The translations under genes and the position numbers were made by a program. Below the pieces are notes generated by a model. It did not search any database, was not told the DNA's origin, and saw nothing but the letters and a program-made list of their open reading frames with translations. Shown one piece after another: positions 9,113 through 16,385 of a stretch of 48,151 nt of DNA (position 1 is its first letter; each line of letters starts with the position of its first letter). This DNA is from Clostridiaceae bacterium. Its GTDB lineage: Bacteria; Bacillota; Clostridia; Christensenellales; CAG-917. The stretch covers positions 1 through 48,151 of the forward strand of contig JAITPR010000002.1 in assembly GCA_031289315.1 (NCBI GenBank), given 5' to 3'.

Positions 9113-9226
9113 TTACAAGATAACCCGTTCGACGGAATAACCGCTAAAACCACTACGACGTTACGCAAGGCTTTCGATTTGGCACGGGCAAACACCCGAC
9201 TACGGCTCTTTACACGCGGTTTTATT

Positions 9227-9754
9227 TTAGTCGTTTACCACGTCTATTTGCAGCGACCGCATTACCTCAAGCGCGGCGAGGTGTTTTTGCGGAGTTACGC
9301 CCGCACAGCAAGACGCGTCCGCCCTTATCGCGGAATTCGGGAACATTGTTCGCAAAATAACCGCATTGGCAATTATGCAAATATCCGTGCAAAGACCGCA
9401 TATTTCCAAATCGTCGCCGTCCCTTATGTCGGTATTTTTCCACTCGAACGTCCCAAATGCGTCCTTTAAAATAATTTTTTTGTTGCCCTTGCGGGTGGCA
9501 AGCGTATCAATCGCCGAGGGTAAGCTGTGACCCGTCGTACCTCTTATGCAATGCGGAACGGGTAACCCTTTCCCCTCCGCCGTATCAAGATAATCCGCGC
9601 CGTGCGTGTCCAACGTAAAAATAATGCCATCTCCCTTAAACGACCTTATTTTCTCCGCCACATTAGGCACAATTGTCACCGCTTCCGGCGTCCCTAGCGC
9701 GCCGTCGATGAAATCGTTTTGCATGTCTATGACGATTAAAAATTTACTCATCAC
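9227..9754 (-). CDS. Isochorismatase-family cysteine hydrolase, nicotinamidase-like
   Basis: A 175-residue cytoplasmic hydrolase. Catalytic residues are visible: Asp10 in VIDMQNDF, Lys97 in LKDAFGTF and nucleophile Cys126 in CGLCTDIC. The metal-site pattern of nicotinamidases is present as DTHG (Asp49, His51) with His68 in VPHC. The family hydrolyses nicotinamide to nicotinate, or related amides. This is a compact form of the family. Two Met codons start the frame (9754 and 9751) and either could be used. The nearest gene on the same strand is a methyltransferase upstream. Nicotinamidase is the best guess because both the metal-site residues and the triad are present. Confidence 0.85.
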   Translation of the reverse strand: MMSKFLIVIDMQNDFIDGALGTPEAVTIVPNVAEKIRSFKGDGIIFTLDTHGADYLDTAEGKGLPVPHCIRGTTGHSLPSAIDTLATRKGNKKIILKDAFGTFEWKNTDIRDGDDLEICGLCTDICIIANAVILRTMFPNSAIRADASCCAGVTPQKHLAALEVMRSLQIDVVND

Positions 9755-9838
9755 TTACCCCCTTACGCCCTTCAGCGCACAAATAATTTATTAAAATTTT
9801 TCTCCGGACTTGCCCCATTGCCCAGTTTCAAGTTTTTT

Positions 9839-10459
9839 TCAAACCTTATCTCCGTCGGCTCGTGTAGCGCAGACACAAAAGGACTTGCCCCTATTAATCT
9901 CAATTATTTCGGCTTTAAGCCCTATTTTTACGACGGCGGCGACAAGCTCGTCGGGCGCATATTTTGCGAACCCATAACGCGTATAGCTTAGTTTATCAAG
10001 CCACTCCTTTGTGTAAACAACGTTTATAAACTTACCGCCGTCGGAGAGCTTGTCTTTTATCGCCGCAAGCCCCTCTTCGAGATTTTGCCAAAAGTAAACC
10101 GTATTCACGGTATAAACGAAGTCGAATTGCCCATCAAATACGATATTGTCCGCCGAACCCTTGGCAAGCGTCAGTTTGCCGTTTTCAACGGCTTTTCTGT
10201 TACGCTTTGCGGCAAGATCAACCATATCATCGGAGATGTCTATTCCAAATAAATCCGCATCCGTAGCCCTTGAAAGGCGTTTCAGTAGCGCGCCGTTCCC
10301 GAAACCGACATCAAGTATTCTTCCGTTTTGCGGCGCACTGGCAACAACCGACCTGTACATTTCCTTATTCATGCGATTCATAATGAACGCGGCAATTTTG
10401 CCCCCTACGCCCGTTGGATTTCCAAACTGCCTTGCCCAATACTTTTTAACGTTACCCAT
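9839..10459 (-). CDS. Class I SAM-dependent methyltransferase
   Basis: A 206-residue cytoplasmic methyltransferase of the UbiE/Methyltransf_11 type. Motif I is RILDVGFGNGALL (47-59), followed by the acidic end of strand 2 in FGIDIS (71-76) and a motif IV-like FDFVYTVNTVYFW. The substrate cannot be inferred. The frame extends to 10504, but ATG 10459 has AAGGAG about seven bases upstream and starts at family similarity (MGNVKKYWARQFGNPTG). Its upstream spacer is full of degenerate repeats, and it is transcribed away from the leucine operon. Confidence 0.82.
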   Translation of the reverse strand: MGNVKKYWARQFGNPTGVGGKIAAFIMNRMNKEMYRSVVASAPQNGRILDVGFGNGALLKRLSRATDADLFGIDISDDMVDLAAKRNRKAVENGKLTLAKGSADNIVFDGQFDFVYTVNTVYFWQNLEEGLAAIKDKLSDGGKFINVVYTKEWLDKLSYTRYGFAKYAPDELVAAVVKIGLKAEIIEINRGKSFCVCATRADGDKV

Positions 10460-10495
10460 TGCCCCGCTCCTTTTTCTGCGTGAACAGAAATACCG

Positions 10496-10640
10496 CTTTG
10501 CCACTTGATTGGTAGCGACCGCTCCAACTATTTGCCCCTTGTTTGGCGGTTACCGCATTCCCTATTTGCCGCGACCGTACCCACTGTTTGCCACTTGATT
10601 GCGGCTACCGCATTCCCTATTTGCGGCGACCGCGCTCCCT
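10496..10640. repeat. Degenerate interspersed direct repeats
   Basis: TTTGCCACTTGATTG occurs at about 10497 and 10587. A 30-bp unit beginning GGTTACCGCATTCCCTATTT (10548) recurs with two mismatches at 10603. Together they form a partly tandem array upstream of the methyltransferase gene. No protein or promoter function is apparent. Confidence 0.7.
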
Positions 10641-10817
10641 ATGTGAATATACTATCACGGAAATATGGAAAAAGCAAATTTTGATGTCATTTTTTTTGTG
10701 TTTTGTTTTGCGGGCTATATTTCGCGTGTTTTCTTAAAAGCGGAGTTCGTTTTATGCGACACTTTATTCTACAATCTACACAGTGCGACAGTTTTTTATC
10801 AAAGCCTTATAAATCGT

Positions 10818-10846
10818 TTGACAAACAGCGTCCGCGCTGTTAAGAT
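10818..10846 (+). promoter_or_regulatory. Sigma-A promoter of the leucine operon with dyad in the spacer
   Basis: TTGACA at 10818-10823 and TAAGAT at 10841-10846 are 17 bp apart. The spacer contains a perfect inverted repeat, ACAGCG-TCCG-CGCTGT (10825-10840), exactly where a bound repressor would block RNA polymerase. The predicted start near 10853 gives a leader of about 30 bases before the small reading frame at 10882. Confidence 0.75.
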
Positions 10847-10881
10847 GTATAAAACATAACCCCTCTTAGGAGAACGAACAC

Positions 10882-10977
10882 ATGTTGAATGTTTTCTCTC
10901 TAGCCTTAATTCTTAGCATTTTATTGCTTACCGCGCTTATATGCGGGAGTAATGCTTGGCAATTGCAAAAGGGTTAA
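10882..10977 (+). CDS. Leucine-rich leader peptide, candidate leuL
   Basis: A 31-codon frame not previously called: ATG at 10882, TAA at 10975-10977, with AGGAG at 10868-10872 (nine bases upstream). It has nine Leu codons (2, 7, 9, 11, 14, 15, 16, 19, 28), three Ile and one Val; the block TTA TTG CTT at 10921-10929 and CTT ATA at 10936-10941 are likely stall sites. It lies between a strong promoter and an intrinsic terminator ahead of leuA, the geometry of a transcription-attenuation leader peptide. Bases 10959-10968 (GCAATTGCAA), inside the last codons, pair with 11016-11025 in the terminator. Alternatively it is a small single-pass membrane peptide, since the sequence is hydrophobic; the two roles are not exclusive. 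Confidence 0.7.
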   Translation: MLNVFSLALILSILLLTALICGSNAWQLQKG

Positions 10978-11005
10978 GTCGGAAAAACAAAACAAACCGA
11001 TTGAA

Positions 11006-11037
11006 AAAAGCCCCGTTGCGGTTGCAGCGGGGCTTTT
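11006..11037 (+). terminator. Intrinsic terminator / attenuator before leuA
   Basis: Stem AAAAGCCCCGTTGC / GCAGCGGGGCTTTT (14 pairs, one G-U) with a GGTT loop, ending in a T run. It lies 29 bases after the leader stop codon and 131 bases before leuA, so it must be passed to express the operon. Its 5' inner arm and loop (TTGCGGTTGC, 11016-11025) can instead pair over ten positions (two G-U) with GCAATTGCAA at 10959-10968, a mutually exclusive antiterminator. Confidence 0.8.
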
Positions 11038-11042
11038 AAAAT

Positions 11043-11147
11043 TTAAAACGGTGCGCGGTAAAAGAATTTTTATCGGTACCGGTAACAAATAACTAAAGTA
11101 TGGCACAAACAGCTTAAAACGGTGCGCGGTAGAAGAATTTTTATCGG
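11043..11147 (+). repeat. Two 34-bp direct repeats between attenuator and leuA
   Basis: The unit starting TTAAAACGGTGCGCGGTA at 11043-11076 recurs with one mismatch at 11114-11147 (71-bp period). GCGCGGTAA in the first copy (11053-11061) is an exact complement of TTACCGCGC in the leader frame (10928-10936, overlapping a Leu codon), so the two could pair in the mRNA. No protein is encoded. The second copy ends just before the leuA ribosome binding site. Confidence 0.8.
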
Positions 11148-11168
11148 CAACGGCGGAGATAATCTAAT

Positions 11169-12692
11169 ATGAATACGGACTTTGTGAAAATTTTTGACAC
11201 TACCCTGCGCGACGGAGAACAATCTCCCGGTTGCAGTATGACGCTTCACGAGAAGTTGGACATCGCGGAAGCGTTGGAGCGCTTGCGCATCGACGTAATC
11301 GAAGCGGGCTTTCCCGCCGCCTCTCCCGGCGACTTCCGCGCCGTTTCGGAGATAGCCGCGTTAGTCAAAACCTCCGTTGTCGCGGGCTTGTCGCGCTTGG
11401 TAAAGAACGACATAGACGCCACCTATGGCGCGCTTAAAAACGCCGTATCGCCGCGCCTGCACCTATTTATAGCCACCTCCCCGGTGCATCTTAAATACAA
11501 GCTGCGCATGACGGAGGAACAGGTGTTAACTGCAATCCGCGAAAATCTTGCCTATGCGCGCACCATGTTTTCGGATATAGAGTTTTCCTTTGAGGACGCC
11601 ACGCGCACGCCTCTGCCTTTCCTCACGCTTGCGACGGAAACCGCTATAGCCGGCGGAGCGTCCACCATAAACCTGCCGGATACCGTCGGCTACTGCATGC
11701 CGCAGGAAATCACGGAAATGTTCTCCCACGTAATCGCAAACGCAAAGGGCGCCGACAAGGTAACCTTTTCCGCGCACGTCCACGACGATTTAGGAATGGC
11801 GGTTGCAAACTCCTTAGCGGCGGTGAAAGCTGGCGCGCGGCAGGTGGAGGGTACCATAAACGGTATCGGCGAACGTGCCGGAAACGCGGCATTAGAAGAG
11901 GTTATAATGGCTATAAGAACACGTAAAGAGTTCTTCGGCGCGTACACCGGAATCAACACTAAGGAGCTTTACAATGCGTCTAAGTTGGTTTCGGCAATCA
12001 CCGGCATACGTATTCCGCCTAACAAGGCTATTATCGGCGCCAACGCCTTTGTTCACGCTTCGGGCATTCATCAGCACGGAATACTGGCGGAGAGAAGCAC
12101 CTATGAGATTATGAATCCCGAAGACATCGGTCTTGCGCAAACTAAGCTTCAACTGGGTAAGCACAGCGGCAAGCACGCCTTCAGAGAGGTTTTGGAGGAG
12201 ATGGGTTACAGCTTTGAGGACGCGCAGCTTGCGGTGTACTTCCAAAACTTCAAGGAACTTGCGGATAAGAAAAAAACCGTTTCTAGAAAGGACATAGAGG
12301 CGTTGCTGTTACAGGCGGGCAGACGCCGCTCCGAACGCGTATACGCGCTTGAGGGCTTCGACATAAATTCCTACAAGGGAGGGGCGTCGGCGGATATTAC
12401 CTTGATGAGCGAAGGAAAAACCATATCCGAAAAGATGAGCGGCGACGGTCCGGTGGACGCGGCGTTCCTTGCGGTAAACTCTATTACCGGATATGATTTC
12501 GCGCTTGTCGACTACGCGGTACACGCCGTTTCGGAGGGCAAGGACGCTTTGGGCGAAGCCGTCGTCAAGCTCAGCTTAAACGGCAATACCCGCACCGGAA
12601 AGGGACACTCTACGGACGTTTTGGAAGCCTCTATAAAGGCGTACATCAACGCCGCAAACAAAATAATCAGCGAACAAAAGGGGAATTCATAG
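11169..12692 (+). CDS. leuA: 2-isopropylmalate synthase
   Basis: Condenses acetyl-CoA with 2-oxoisovalerate, the committed step of leucine synthesis. The 507-residue length is normal. The DRE-TIM metallolyase barrel shows FDTTLRDGEQSPG (9-21; metal ligand Asp10, catalytic Arg14), metal ligands His203 and His205 in SAHVHDD, and NGIGERAGNA (231-240). After the linker helices, a C-terminal LeuA dimerisation/leucine-feedback domain occupies about 385-507. GGAG lies ten bases before the ATG. It is the first enzyme gene of leuA-cimA-leuC-leuD-leuB, downstream of a candidate leucine attenuator. The adjacent CimA paralogue takes the citramalate reaction, so this copy is the isopropylmalate synthase. 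Confidence 0.95.
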   Translation: MNTDFVKIFDTTLRDGEQSPGCSMTLHEKLDIAEALERLRIDVIEAGFPAASPGDFRAVSEIAALVKTSVVAGLSRLVKNDIDATYGALKNAVSPRLHLFIATSPVHLKYKLRMTEEQVLTAIRENLAYARTMFSDIEFSFEDATRTPLPFLTLATETAIAGGASTINLPDTVGYCMPQEITEMFSHVIANAKGADKVTFSAHVHDDLGMAVANSLAAVKAGARQVEGTINGIGERAGNAALEEVIMAIRTRKEFFGAYTGINTKELYNASKLVSAITGIRIPPNKAIIGANAFVHASGIHQHGILAERSTYEIMNPEDIGLAQTKLQLGKHSGKHAFREVLEEMGYSFEDAQLAVYFQNFKELADKKKTVSRKDIEALLLQAGRRRSERVYALEGFDINSYKGGASADITLMSEGKTISEKMSGDGPVDAAFLAVNSITGYDFALVDYAVHAVSEGKDALGEAVVKLSLNGNTRTGKGHSTDVLEASIKAYINAANKIISEQKGNS

Positions 12693-12786
12693 GGTGTACC
12701 TTAACGGTTTTGATGAAATTTTAAATTCACCGGGTGTGGACAATTCATCAAATCTGCCTTGAACAGTTACCCTAACATAAAAAAAT
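12693..12786 (+). promoter_or_regulatory. Intercistronic inverted repeat, leuA-cimA
   Basis: TTTGATGAA (12709-12717) and TTCATCAAA (12744-12752) form a perfect 9-bp stem around a 26-base loop; AGGGT near 12691 and ACCCT near 12769 could close it further. There is no T run, so it is not an intrinsic terminator. It may stabilise or occlude the mRNA before cimA, whose start lacks a clear Shine-Dalgarno. Confidence 0.5.
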
Positions 12787-14364
12787 ATGCCTCTGAACAT
12801 ACAAAAAATCGAACTCTACGACACAACTCTACGCGACGGAGCCGGCGCGGAGGGTATTTCATTTTCCGCAGCGGATAAGCTTGCCATCCTACAAATACTG
12901 TCGGAACTGGGAATAGACATGATTGAGGGCGGAATTCCGTCCTCCAACCCTAAGGACGCGGAGTTTTTCATTAAGGCGGCGGCAACCGGTTACGGTACGC
13001 GGCTGACGGCTTTTTCCTCCACCAAAAAATACGGCTCCGCGCCGGAAAACGACTCCTCTCTTTCCGGACTTTTAGACGCGAAAACGGAAACCGTTTGCAT
13101 TTTCGGCAAGTGCGGCGCCGAACACGCCCGCGCAGTTCTCAACATAAGCGGAGAGGAAAACCTATCCATAATAGGCGACAGCGTACGCTTTTTAAAGGCA
13201 CACGGAAAATCCGTCATCTTTGACGCGGAGCATTTCTTCGACGCATTTCGCATTGATAAAAAATACGCGCTTGCCGCGTTGAAGGCGGCGGCGGTTCAAG
13301 GCGCCGAACGTCTTGTTCTATGCGACACCAACGGCGGAAGCTTCCCGGAGGACATAGCGCGGGCAACCGCCGCCGCCGTTAAAGCCTTTCCCGATAAGAT
13401 AATCGGCATACACTGCCACGACGATACGGGGCTTGCCGTAGCCAACTCCATAGCCGCCGTACAAGCCGGTGCGCGCCACGTTCAAGGAACCCTTATAGGC
13501 TTCGGTGAACGGTGCGGAAACGCTAATCTGGCGGTTATCGCGGCAAATTTACAGCTTAAATTGGGCTTTGCGTTAAATATAAAGCTAACTGCCCTCACGT
13601 GGAGCGCGCGGCGCATAGCCGAAATAGCCAACATTCCGCTTGCGGGCGACATGCCCTACGTGGGACGCGCGGCTTTTTCGCACAAGGCGGGTATGCACAG
13701 CGACGGCGTACTTAAAAGCCCGTTCTCCTTTGAGCATGTACCGCCGGAAACCGTTGGCAACGACAGACGTATTTTGCTCTCCGAAATCTCCGGACGCGCG
13801 GCGGTCGCGGAAAAGCTCAATGCTCTTTTGCCGGGCATAAAAAAGGATAGCCCGGTTGCGGCGGCGGTACTGGCGGCGGTAAAAACAGCCGAAAATGCCG
13901 GCTATCAGTTCGAGGGCGCGGAAGCAAGCTTTCTTTTGCTGGCGGCAAGCGTTGCCGAAAACCGTGAACGCGTGATACGCGTGGTAGCCGCCGACGTCGA
14001 CACTGATTTAAACGAGCGCATGTCGCGCGCAAAGCTAGTGCTGGAAGCACGCGGTGCAGCAGCCGCCGGCAGTGCGGACGGCAACGGTCCCGTTAACGCG
14101 TTGGACACCGCCCTGCGCTCCGCTCTCGGCGGCATCGTACCCGAAATAAACTCCGTAAGCCTGACCGACTACAAGGTAAGGGTTATCGACTCCGGTTCCG
14201 CCACGGCGGCGTTCGTTCGGGTTCTCATAACCTCCTCCGACGGCGACGACACGTGGAGTACTATAGGCGTATCAACCGACATCATAGAGGCAAGCAAAAT
14301 AGCCCTTTTGGACTCCTTTGAATACTTCCTTCTCCAAACAGAAAGAAAAAATAAAATAAAATGA
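12787..14364 (+). CDS. cimA: (R)-citramalate synthase
   Basis: A LeuA-family enzyme of the separate citramalate synthase clade (TIGR00977 type), condensing pyruvate with acetyl-CoA to (R)-citramalate for the threonine-independent isoleucine route. The 525-residue length fits. Seen directly: YDTTLRDGAGAEGISFS near residue 11, the clade hallmark EGGIPSSNPKDAEFF, metal motif GIHCHDDTGLAVANS, GFGERCGNANL and PYVGRAAFSHKAGMHSDGV, which in LeuA would be IIGANAFVHASGIHQHG. A C-terminal regulatory domain follows. LeuCD and LeuB encoded just downstream act on its products as well. No Shine-Dalgarno is obvious before the ATG, so translation may depend on coupling or the preceding hairpin. Confidence 0.93.
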   Translation: MPLNIQKIELYDTTLRDGAGAEGISFSAADKLAILQILSELGIDMIEGGIPSSNPKDAEFFIKAAATGYGTRLTAFSSTKKYGSAPENDSSLSGLLDAKTETVCIFGKCGAEHARAVLNISGEENLSIIGDSVRFLKAHGKSVIFDAEHFFDAFRIDKKYALAALKAAAVQGAERLVLCDTNGGSFPEDIARATAAAVKAFPDKIIGIHCHDDTGLAVANSIAAVQAGARHVQGTLIGFGERCGNANLAVIAANLQLKLGFALNIKLTALTWSARRIAEIANIPLAGDMPYVGRAAFSHKAGMHSDGVLKSPFSFEHVPPETVGNDRRILLSEISGRAAVAEKLNALLPGIKKDSPVAAAVLAAVKTAENAGYQFEGAEASFLLLAASVAENRERVIRVVAADVDTDLNERMSRAKLVLEARGAAAAGSADGNGPVNALDTALRSALGGIVPEINSVSLTDYKVRVIDSGSATAAFVRVLITSSDGDDTWSTIGVSTDIIEASKIALLDSFEYFLLQTERKNKIK

Positions 14365-14409
14365 ACCGCTTTATCTAAGGCGGAACCGAAAAACCTCGGA
14401 GGCACCTAA

Positions 14410-15678
14410 ATGTCAATGACAATAACTCAAAAAATCATAGCCGCTCACGCCGGAGTGAATGCGGTTAAGCCCGGCGAACTCTTATCCGTCCGCGTAGATT
14501 TGGTGCTTGCAAACGACGTAACCGCGCCCGTTTCCATAAACGAATTGCGGAAAGCCGGCTTAAGCGGCGTATTTGACAAGGATAAAATTGCGCTTGTGTT
14601 GGACCACTTCACCCCGAACAAGGACATAAAGTCCGCCGCGAACTCAAAATACGTGCGCGAATTCGCTTGTGAAAACTGTATAACACACTTCTACGAGGGC
14701 GGAGAAGCCGGCGTGGAACACGCGCTTCTTCCGGAAAAGGGTCTTGCCGCGCCCGGAGAAATCATAATCGGCGCGGACTCCCACACATGTACTTACGGCG
14801 CTTTAGGGGCGTTTTCCACCGGCATGGGCAGCACCGACATAGCCTACGCAACGGTTACCGGCAAGACGTGGTTAAAGGTTCCCGAAGCCGTCAAGGTTAC
14901 GCTCAAGGGCAAGAGGCTCCCGCGCTTTGTAACCGGCAAGGACGTCATGCTGACGCTTATAAAAATTTTAAGCGTGGACGGCGCGCTCTACAAGTCATTG
15001 GAATTCTCCGGCGACATAGCCGCGCTTTCTGTAGACGACCGCTTCACCGTCGCGAATATGGCAATCGAATGCGGCGCCAAAAACGCCGTTTTTCCGACGG
15101 ACAAAATCACGCTTGCATACCTTAACGGACGACGCGTCGCACGCGGTTTTACAGTGTACGAACCGGACGACGACGCGGTATACGCCCGTGAAATCACAAT
15201 CGACCTCAAGAGTCTTGAGCCTATCGTGGCGTTTCCCCACCTCCCGGACAACGGAAAAACCTTTTCGGAGTTCGGCAACGTCAAAATCGACCAAGTGGTG
15301 ATAGGGAGCTGTACCAACGGGCGCATTTCCGACATGCGGCAGGCGGCGGAAATACTTAAAGACCGCAAGGTAGCAAAGGGCGTGCGTGCAATCATAATAC
15401 CCGCCACGCCGGAGGTTTACAAGCAATGCTTATCCGAGGGGCTTATGCAGATTTTCGCAGACGCCGGGTGCATCATAAGCGCGCCCACCTGCGGACCCTG
15501 CTTAGGCGGTCACATGGGCATACTGGCAGCCGGCGAACGCGCCGTATCAACCACAAACCGCAACTTCGTGGGCAGAATGGGCGACCCGGCTTCGGAGGTA
15601 TATCTTGCATCGCCTTACGTAGCCGCGGCAAGCGCGGTCACCGGCAAAATCTCTCACCCGTCCGAGCTGTTAAAATAA
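14410..15678 (+). CDS. leuC: 3-isopropylmalate dehydratase large subunit
   Basis: The aconitase-fold large subunit that, with LeuD, isomerises 2- to 3-isopropylmalate and also serves citramalate. At 422 residues it is the shorter LeuC2/HacA-like form rather than the roughly 465-residue proteobacterial type. [4Fe-4S] ligands are Cys301 in [10 protein letters not shown] and Cys361 and Cys364 in [30 protein letters not shown] (121-140) is the substrate and fold signature. CGGAGG lies seven bases before the ATG at 14410; a second Met two codons later is possible. The gene begins 46 bp after cimA within the same operon. Confidence 0.95.
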   Translation: MSMTITQKIIAAHAGVNAVKPGELLSVRVDLVLANDVTAPVSINELRKAGLSGVFDKDKIALVLDHFTPNKDIKSAANSKYVREFACENCITHFYEGGEAGVEHALLPEKGLAAPGEIIIGADSHTCTYGALGAFSTGMGSTDIAYATVTGKTWLKVPEAVKVTLKGKRLPRFVTGKDVMLTLIKILSVDGALYKSLEFSGDIAALSVDDRFTVANMAIECGAKNAVFPTDKITLAYLNGRRVARGFTVYEPDDDAVYAREITIDLKSLEPIVAFPHLPDNGKTFSEFGNVKIDQVVIGSCTNGRISDMRQAAEILKDRKVAKGVRAIIIPATPEVYKQCLSEGLMQIFADAGCIISAPTCGPCLGGHMGILAAGERAVSTTNRNFVGRMGDPASEVYLASPYVAAASAVTGKISHPSELLK

Positions 15679-15683
15679 TGGGG

Positions 15684-15757
15684 CAATTCACGGTGACAAA
15701 ATATTTTATTGGCAGGCAAGCCGTCACCACAAATTGTACAACCCAAATTAAGGAGGA
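15684..15757 (+). repeat. Leader element copy 1 (before leuD)
   Basis: Starts CAATTCACGGTGACAAAATA and runs to the leuD Shine-Dalgarno. A closely similar copy precedes leuB at 16309-16378. In this copy GGTGAC (15692) and GTCACC (15723) form an inverted repeat around an AT-rich middle. The duplicated spacer carries the ribosome binding site (AAGGAGG), so it may control translation of both genes in the same way. Confidence 0.75.
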
Positions 15758-15764
15758 CTTTTTT

Positions 15765-16247
15765 ATGAACAAGGTATTTAAATACGGCGATAACGTGGAC
15801 ACCGACGTCATCATACCCGCGCGCTATCTCACCGCTTCCGACGACGCCACCCTAAAGGCACACTGCATGGAGGACATAGACGCGGATTTCTCCAAAACCG
15901 TTTCCGCCGGAGATTTTATCGTAGGCGGTCAAAACTTCGGCTGCGGAAGTTCACGCGAACACGCTCCGCTTGCCATAAAAGCCTCCGGAATAACCGCGGT
16001 AATTGCCAAATCCTTTGCGCGGATTTTCTTCAGAAACTCCATAAACATCGGCTTACCGCTGATTGAAAACGTACAACTAGCCGATGGGATTTCCGCCGGC
16101 GACGCGCTTACCGTCGATTTTGAAAACGGTTTGGTTAAAAACCTCACCACCGGAAAAACCTACGATATTCCCCCGGCGCCTCTGTTCCTGAAAAAAATAA
16201 TCGCCGCCGGAGGCTTGCTCAACACCATAGACAAAAATAAAGGTTGA
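15765..16247 (+). CDS. leuD: 3-isopropylmalate dehydratase small subunit
   Basis: The swivel-domain small subunit partnering LeuC, 160 residues, the short archaeal-type LeuD2 that matches the short LeuC. Signatures seen: [17 protein letters not shown] (6-22), the [12 protein letters not shown] loop and [17 protein letters not shown]. The open frame extends upstream into leuC, but ATG 15765 has AGGAGG eight bases before it and starts at the conserved N-terminus. It lies 86 bp after leuC in the same operon. The spacers before this gene and before leuB are duplicated sequences. Confidence 0.95.
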   Translation: MNKVFKYGDNVDTDVIIPARYLTASDDATLKAHCMEDIDADFSKTVSAGDFIVGGQNFGCGSSREHAPLAIKASGITAVIAKSFARIFFRNSINIGLPLIENVQLADGISAGDALTVDFENGLVKNLTTGKTYDIPPAPLFLKKIIAAGGLLNTIDKNKG

Positions 16248-16258
16248 TACCGGCGGTC

Positions 16259-16290
16259 GCGGCGCTTACATTGTTCCGCGCCGCCGTTTT
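16259..16290 (+). terminator. Weak terminator-like hairpin between leuD and leuB
   Basis: GCGGCGC (16259-16265) pairs with GCGCCGC (16278-16284) around a 12-base loop and is followed by TTTTAGCTTTTT. It is GC-rich with a T tract, but the stem is only seven pairs, so partial termination that tunes leuB expression is more likely than full termination. Confidence 0.5.
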
Positions 16291-16308
16291 AGCTTTTTAA
16301 GGTGGTGA

Positions 16309-16378
16309 CAATTCACGGTGACAAAATATTTTCTTAGCCGGCAAGTCGTCAACGAGGATACACCCAAAATAAGGAGGG
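16309..16378 (+). repeat. Leader element copy 2 (before leuB)
   Basis: Second copy of the spacer found before leuD, sharing CAATTCACGGTGACAAAATA and then diverging gradually (CTTAGCCGGCAAGTCGTCAA versus ATTGGCAGGCAAGCCGTCAC), ending in the leuB AAGGAGG. GGTGAC/GTCAAC still gives a partial inverted repeat. Confidence 0.75.
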
Positions 16379-16385
16379 TCCAATC

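Noticed and set aside
10665..10859. 64-codon plus-strand frame upstream of the leucine promoter
   Set aside because: Overlaps the promoter region, has no ribosome binding site and no recognisable family.
10847..11168. T-box riboswitch before leuA
   Set aside because: No T-box consensus (AGGGTGGNACCGCG) or specifier-loop layout was found; the terminator is instead preceded by a translatable Leu-rich frame.
15426..15764. Upstream extension of leuD
   Set aside because: Overlaps leuC in another frame; the ATG at 15765 has a consensus ribosome binding site and the conserved N-terminus.
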